Assembly (NCBI RefSeq): GCF_009757775.1
Contig: NZ_RHLK01000002.1
Coordinates: 766,333-830,332 of the forward strand
Direction: 5' to 3'
DNA from: Paenibacillus lutrae
Lineage (GTDB): Bacteria > Bacillota > Bacilli > Paenibacillales > NBRC-103111
DNA: 64,000 nucleotides
Shown here: piece after piece, positions 60,047-64,000 of the stretch
Numbering within the stretch: position 1 is the stretch's first letter
How the letters are laid out: every line of letters begins with the position of its first letter
Notes under the pieces: generated by a model
What the model saw: only the letters and a program-made list of their open reading frames with translations
Told to the model about the DNA's origin: nothing
Databases searched by the model: none
Position numbers and translations under genes: made by a program

Positions 60047-60838
60047 GTGGAACAATACGCAGGTTATATTTTCGATTTGGATGGAACGATTTATTTGGGC
60101 GATCACGCCATCGAAGGTGCCGTAGAGACCATCCAGCATCTGCAGGCGCAGGGCAAGAAGCTTCTTTTCCTTACAAACAAAACGATTGACTCACGCGAGA
60201 GCTATGTGAAGAAATTAAATAAATTTGGCATCCAGATCGGCATGGAACATATGCTTAATCCAGCCCTTGTCACCATTCACTATCTCCAGAAGAACTATGC
60301 AGGCAAGAAGGTTTATGTAATCGGAGAGCCGGTACTGAAGGAAGAGTTCCTGGATAACGGCATCGAGTTTGCAACGACCCCTCAAGAGACCGATATTATT
60401 GTCGTATCTTGGGATCGCGAGTTCCATTACAGACATCTGGATTTCGCGTACCAGGCTATTAAGCACGGTGCCGAAGTAATCGCGACCCACCCGGATAGAA
60501 CTTGTCCGATGCCAGGGGGCGATGTGCCGGATTGCGCAGGCATGATGGGAGCTATCGAAGGCGTGACGGGCAAGAAAATCGAGACCATTATGGGCAAGCC
60601 GTCCGTAATGACGATTATGGCGGCTCTTGATATTTTACAGCTGGAAGCGAAGGATTGTCTGATGTCAGGCGACCGTCTGGAGACAGATATCCGTATGGGC
60701 GCCCTGGCAGGAATGAGCACCGCTCTGGTTCTGTCCGGAATAACACAGGAAGAAGACTTGGCTGCATCGGATGTAACCCCTACTTACGTAGTTCCGTCCG
60801 TTCATGCTATCCTTAGAGAGAGTGTTTCTTCCAAATAA
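60047..60838 (+). CDS. HAD-IIA family phosphatase (NagD/AraL-like)
   Basis: The product is 263 aa from GTG 60047, with AGGGAGAG upstream. Motif I is FDLDGTIYLGD (nucleophile D11, acid D13), motif II is FLTNKTIDSRESYVKKL, motif III holds the Lys in MGKPS, and motif IV is SGDRLETDIRMG. The C2-type cap is between motifs II and III. Such enzymes hydrolyse sugar phosphates or small phosphoesters, and several act on glycerol phosphate or 2-phosphoglycolate. The next gene, glpP, senses glycerol-3-phosphate, which hints at a link. Confidence 0.9.
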   Translation: MEQYAGYIFDLDGTIYLGDHAIEGAVETIQHLQAQGKKLLFLTNKTIDSRESYVKKLNKFGIQIGMEHMLNPALVTIHYLQKNYAGKKVYVIGEPVLKEEFLDNGIEFATTPQETDIIVVSWDREFHYRHLDFAYQAIKHGAEVIATHPDRTCPMPGGDVPDCAGMMGAIEGVTGKKIETIMGKPSVMTIMAALDILQLEAKDCLMSGDRLETDIRMGALAGMSTALVLSGITQEEDLAASDVTPTYVVPSVHAILRESVSSK

Positions 60839-60923
60839 ATGAGCTAGTTACCGGAATAACTGACTGACCGTTTGATTGGACCGGAGACCTGGAGATGTTT
60901 AATCAACGATGAGGTGATCAGAA

Positions 60924-61526
60924 ATGAAAGAAGTATCAGAACGTGCACAGAGAGTGGCTTATTGCCTGAAAAAGAAACCCGTGATTACCAGTCTGATGAA
61001 TGCGGAGGAGCTGCCTGCCCTTTTGCAGACCTCCTCCAACATTGTATTTATTCTCAAATCCGATATTTTCATGATCGAGTCCATTGTCGAGAAAATCAGA
61101 GAAGCCGGCAAACTATCTTTTGTCCATTTTGATTTGATTGACGGGATCGGCAAGGACAAGGCCGGAGTCGCTTATATGGCGGAGAAAATCGGAATTGACG
61201 GGATCGTAACGACCAAGAACAATATTATTGCAGAAGGTAAAAAGTACGGTCTTATCACCGTTCAGCGGTTATTTGTTTTTGATTCGGTGTCGCTGGATAA
61301 CGGGATTCGGATGACCAAAAGCTCCCAGCCGGACGCGATTGAAGTTCTGCCGGGCATGGTATGCTCGCGCATTATGAAGCGGATCCGTTCCGAAGTGGAT
61401 GTTCCCGTCATTGCAGGGGGACTGATGACAGACCTGGAAGATTTCAATGAAGCCCTTAGAAGCGGCGTCATCGGCATTTCAACATCCAGCAAGGAATTAT
61501 GGAAATGGCAGGATGCAAACCGCTAG
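60924..61526 (+). CDS. glpP: glycerol-3-phosphate-responsive antiterminator GlpP
   Basis: The product is 200 aa from ATG 60924, with GAGGTGAT upstream. The TIM-barrel family blocks are present: VFILKSDIFMIESIVEKIREAGKLSFVHFDLIDGIGKDKAGVAYM, DGIVTTKNNIIAEGKK, and DAIEVLPGMVCSRIMKRI followed by PVIAGGLM. GlpP binds the leader of glp transcripts with glycerol-3-phosphate and prevents termination. The glpF, glpK and glpD genes are not in this window. The frame before it shows no leader terminator of its own. Confidence 0.95.
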   Translation: MKEVSERAQRVAYCLKKKPVITSLMNAEELPALLQTSSNIVFILKSDIFMIESIVEKIREAGKLSFVHFDLIDGIGKDKAGVAYMAEKIGIDGIVTTKNNIIAEGKKYGLITVQRLFVFDSVSLDNGIRMTKSSQPDAIEVLPGMVCSRIMKRIRSEVDVPVIAGGLMTDLEDFNEALRSGVIGISTSSKELWKWQDANR

Positions 61527-61908
61527 AGCCTTCCGTCAGGAGGCAAGCGGATGGCAAGCTTATTCCGAAGTTCAACCAAGGCAAGGAGATGGACAGGGAA
61601 GGCAGGGGAACGGTTTTGGGAGGGGCGCTACCAGGTAAGGGGGTGAATGTAATGGGTTGAGAATAGATCAGCTCAATAGGAGAAGGTTGAACGAATAGGA
61701 GACAGCTGCAGTTTGTATGAATGGAAATTTCCAGATAAAGCGGATGAACGAATAAAGTTTTTCGGCAAAAATCGTTTATTACTATTTTGTAAACGCTTAC
61801 ATATTATCTGGATGAATTGGGAAATAACGGTTATCCCTTGCAGAATGCTATGATGCTCGCTTGGTTTACCGTTTTTCATAGATAGACACACTAGAGGAGG
61901 ATGTTCGA
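61527..61908. other. 382-nt intergenic region with the cre site
   Basis: The first 130 nt are GC-rich and could be a decayed coding sequence. The rest is AT-rich and carries the cre at 61788-61801 and a TATGAT box near 61848 as a possible -10. No clear -35 was found. Confidence 0.5.
61788..61801 (+). promoter_or_regulatory. catabolite-responsive element (cre)
   Basis: TGTAAACGCTTACA is a full match to the CcpA consensus TGWAANCGNTNWCA. It lies about 60 nt before a possible -10 and 108 nt before the start of the lamin-tail protein, so it could repress or activate it under carbon control. Confidence 0.8.
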
Positions 61909-63822
61909 ATGCGTAAACTTTTGAGAAAACAGATGGTGGGTGCCTTATCCTTGGTCCTGGCAGCAACTCCCCTCCTGCTCGTCACGCCCAAATCGGCGGA
62001 AGCGGCGGTAACAAGCACGGCTATCCCGCAGCTGTTGATTACGGAGCTGATCCCGGATACGAGCAACTTCGCAGGCTACGACGCTTTTGAGTATGTAGAA
62101 GTGTACAACAACAGCTCGGCTACCGTCGATCTCAAGAATTATGCGATTAAAGCCGGCAGCTGGTCATCCAAAATCTCGGAATCTTACAAGCTCGGGCCGT
62201 GGGAAACAGGCGTAGTCTGGACCCGGAGAGGCGAAATCAGCCCGCTGGGCAAAGATGCTTTTAACAGCTATTACTTCCTCTCCTATGCAAGCAAGCATGT
62301 ACCGGACAATCGTCTCTATGTCATGGAGGATGTCGGCGGTTTTACGAACAGCGGTACCCAGACCGTGACGATTATAAATCCGGACGGAACCAATGCGGTT
62401 ACGGCTTCTTACACGGCAACGGATGTAAAAGAAGGTAAAACCATCACATACCGCTACCCGGCATCGGGCGGGACCGCTATGCAGAAGATTGCGGGCAGCC
62501 AGGAGCCGACTCCAGGCAGAGTTGATCCCGGACAAGCGCCTGCTAAGCCTAAGCTGGACCAGCTTGCGCCTCAAGCGCCTGCAGGTTTAGCGGCGGCAGC
62601 CGGCGGAGGGGAAGCGGCTCTAACCTGGGCTGCGAATCCGGAATCCGATGTGCTGCAGTACAACATCTATAAGAACGGCAGCCTGGAGTACACCGTTCCG
62701 GCCGCTCAAACCCAGTTTACCGCGTCACTGCTGACAGGTAACGTGCCGGTTACGTTTGAAGTCAGCGCAGTGGATACGTCGGACAACGAATCCGCACGTT
62801 CTGCCGCGGTGCCGGTCACGCCGTCTCATCAGCAGATTACTCAATCCGAGAGATCGGTTAATCCGGAAAGCAGCAAATACCAAGCTTTGTGGAACATTTC
62901 CTCAGACGGTCCTGTTATTCCGGGACTGGCGCAGGATGCAGTTCCGCAAGGAATCGGTTATTATGCGGCGAATAACTGGATTCTTACCGTCTCCTATATG
63001 GAAGATGGCCGCCCGGGCCCGCTGTCTATCGTAGACAACACGACAGGACAGCTGGTTAAGACAGTCCATCTGTACAACGAAGACGGCACTCCGTACGTCG
63101 GACATGCCGGCGGGATATCCGTAAGCCGGGATAACGCGTGGATTGCTTCCGGCAAGAACGTATTCCAGGTTAGATTGGCTGACCTGATTAATGCACAGGA
63201 CAATTCGGAAGTCCGTTTTGCCGGACGTGTGCCTCTTCCGGTGAAGGCTTCTTACAATTCCTTTGCCGATGGCGTCCTCTGGGTAGGTGAGTTCTATGAA
63301 AGCAAGAGCTATCCGACCGATCCGAGCCATCATATCACCAACCGTGACGGCGTGCAGCAGTACGCTTGGACAGCAGGCTTCAGACTGGACCCTGTAACAG
63401 ACACGTTCCGCAGCGAGAAATGGAACGGAGATGCCGCAACGCCTGCGGTGCCGGACTACCTCTTGTCCACGACCGATAAGGTCCAGGGGATCTCGTTCAT
63501 GGAGAACTCCATCGTGCTGAGCCAGTCCTACGGACGCAACAATGACAGTGCACTCTATCGTTACAACAACCCGCTGCAAGAGCCTGCTCATGCAACAGGT
63601 ACAGTAGGCACGACAAGTGTTCCGCTCTGGTTCCTTGACGGGCAGTCGGCTAAGGCGACCAACAGCAAGCTGACGATTGTGCCGATGTCCGAAAGCATCG
63701 TTCCAATCGGTAACGAGCTGTTCGTGCTGCTGGAATCCGGCGCTAATACTTACCGCTATACGACTACTTATGTAATGGATCGTATGCTGAAGATCAACTG
63801 GAACCAATGGGACCAGATGTAA
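61909..63822 (+). CDS. secreted lamin-tail-domain, fibronectin-III and beta-propeller protein
   Basis: The product is 637 aa from ATG 61909, with AGAGGAGG upstream. The signal peptide is MVGALSLVLAATPLLLVTPKSAEA. Residues 40-190 match a lamin tail domain (LLITELIPDTSNFAGYDAFEYVEVYNNS, LKNYAIKAG). Residues 222-305 are a fibronectin-III domain (ALTWAANPESDVLQYNIYKNG). From about 320 on, a propeller-like repeat region runs to the end (ILTVSYMEDGRPGPLSIVDN, DGVLWVGEFYES). In this region LTD proteins are often nucleases or esterases, but no HNH or other catalytic motif is seen. It was judged full length. Confidence 0.85.
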   Translation: MRKLLRKQMVGALSLVLAATPLLLVTPKSAEAAVTSTAIPQLLITELIPDTSNFAGYDAFEYVEVYNNSSATVDLKNYAIKAGSWSSKISESYKLGPWETGVVWTRRGEISPLGKDAFNSYYFLSYASKHVPDNRLYVMEDVGGFTNSGTQTVTIINPDGTNAVTASYTATDVKEGKTITYRYPASGGTAMQKIAGSQEPTPGRVDPGQAPAKPKLDQLAPQAPAGLAAAAGGGEAALTWAANPESDVLQYNIYKNGSLEYTVPAAQTQFTASLLTGNVPVTFEVSAVDTSDNESARSAAVPVTPSHQQITQSERSVNPESSKYQALWNISSDGPVIPGLAQDAVPQGIGYYAANNWILTVSYMEDGRPGPLSIVDNTTGQLVKTVHLYNEDGTPYVGHAGGISVSRDNAWIASGKNVFQVRLADLINAQDNSEVRFAGRVPLPVKASYNSFADGVLWVGEFYESKSYPTDPSHHITNRDGVQQYAWTAGFRLDPVTDTFRSEKWNGDAATPAVPDYLLSTTDKVQGISFMENSIVLSQSYGRNNDSALYRYNNPLQEPAHATGTVGTTSVPLWFLDGQSAKATNSKLTIVPMSESIVPIGNELFVLLESGANTYRYTTTYVMDRMLKINWNQWDQM

Positions 63823-63873
63823 GATAAGAAGCCGGAACGTTTGGCTATGACAAGAACCCGCCAGATCTCCTAT

Positions 63874-64000
63874 TGGTCAAGACCCCTTTTAGTGGACATC
63901 AGAAAAAGCCTCAGGCAACAAGCTGGCTTCGGTACTCAACCGGAGTCAGCTTGTTTAGTTTACGTTGTGCCCGGTCTTCGTTGTAAAAATAAATGAATTC
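63874..64000 (-). mobile_element. right end of an IS3-family insertion sequence
   Basis: The element's end begins near TGGTCAAGACCCC, which resembles IS150/IS3-type terminal repeats (ACCCC..., then GTGGACA on the same strand). It contains the C-terminus of an OrfB transposase and runs off the window. Confidence 0.75.
63911..64000 (-). CDS. IS3-family transposase OrfB, C-terminal fragment at the window edge
   Basis: Thirty codons on the minus strand read EFIYFYNEDRAQRKLNKLTP, then VEYRSQLVA and TGA. This is the conserved end of the IS3-family integrase core (YFYN...R.Q.KLN.LTP.EYR). The upstream part is outside the window. Confidence 0.88.
   Translation of the reverse strand, partial: EFIYFYNEDRAQRKLNKLTPVEYRSQLVA

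Overview
The window looks like chromosome from a spore-forming Firmicute of the Paenibacillus type. The evidence is a secreted protein ending in three S-layer homology (SLH) domains, a copper-amine-oxidase-type stalk domain, the sporulation set PrkA, YhbH and SpoVR, an AbrB-type regulator, strong AGGAGG-type ribosome binding sites with many TTG and GTG starts, and moderate G+C. No rRNA, tRNA or CRISPR array was seen.

Layout. The left edge (1-13 kb) holds the 5' part of a bacterial nitric oxide synthase and a giant gene of about 11.8 kb encoding 28 tandem DUF11 repeats. From 13 to 24 kb come housekeeping and regulatory genes: an RNA ligase-like phosphodiesterase, an acetyltransferase, serC, an orphan response regulator, trmL, an ArsB-like permease, an AbrB/zinc-ribbon regulator preceded by a candidate structured RNA, DUF2500 and CPBP membrane proteins, very small membrane proteins, a thioredoxin-reductase-like enzyme and a winged-helix regulator. 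From 24 to 36 kb come 38-bp tandem repeats, a DUF2161 nuclease-like protein, an ECF41 sigma factor next to its probable carboxymuconolactone-decarboxylase target, prkA, a MATE pump, a Gly/Tyr/His-rich coat-like protein, a methyltransferase, a LacI regulator, and DUF817 and YhhN membrane proteins. From 36 to 39 kb two metal circuits lie back to back: a SmtB/CzrA-like sensor with a zinc exporter, and csoR with copZ. Both have recognisable operators. From 39 to 49 kb come a WYL regulator, two cell-surface proteins and the yhbH-spoVR pair. At 49.3-51.1 kb an AT-rich two-gene cassette of unknown function is flanked by a 15-bp direct repeat. From 51 to 57 kb come a polysaccharide deacetylase, uppP, a BcrAB-like ABC transporter and the two-component system upstream of it, resembling a cell-wall-antibiotic resistance module. 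The right end has bluB, a small exported protein, an MBL hydrolase, a NagD-like HAD phosphatase, glpP, a lamin-tail-domain secreted protein under a perfect cre site, and the edge of an IS3-family element.

How the genes work together. Several separate stories share the region. One is spore-related functions: PrkA, YhbH and SpoVR, plus the giant DUF11 protein and the Gly/Tyr/His-rich protein, both with promoter-like sequences resembling mother-cell sigma sites. Another is metal homeostasis for Zn and Cu. A third is cell-envelope defence: TCS, ABC and UppP. The least explained parts are the AT-rich two-gene cassette and the structured intergenic element at about 19.2-19.4 kb.
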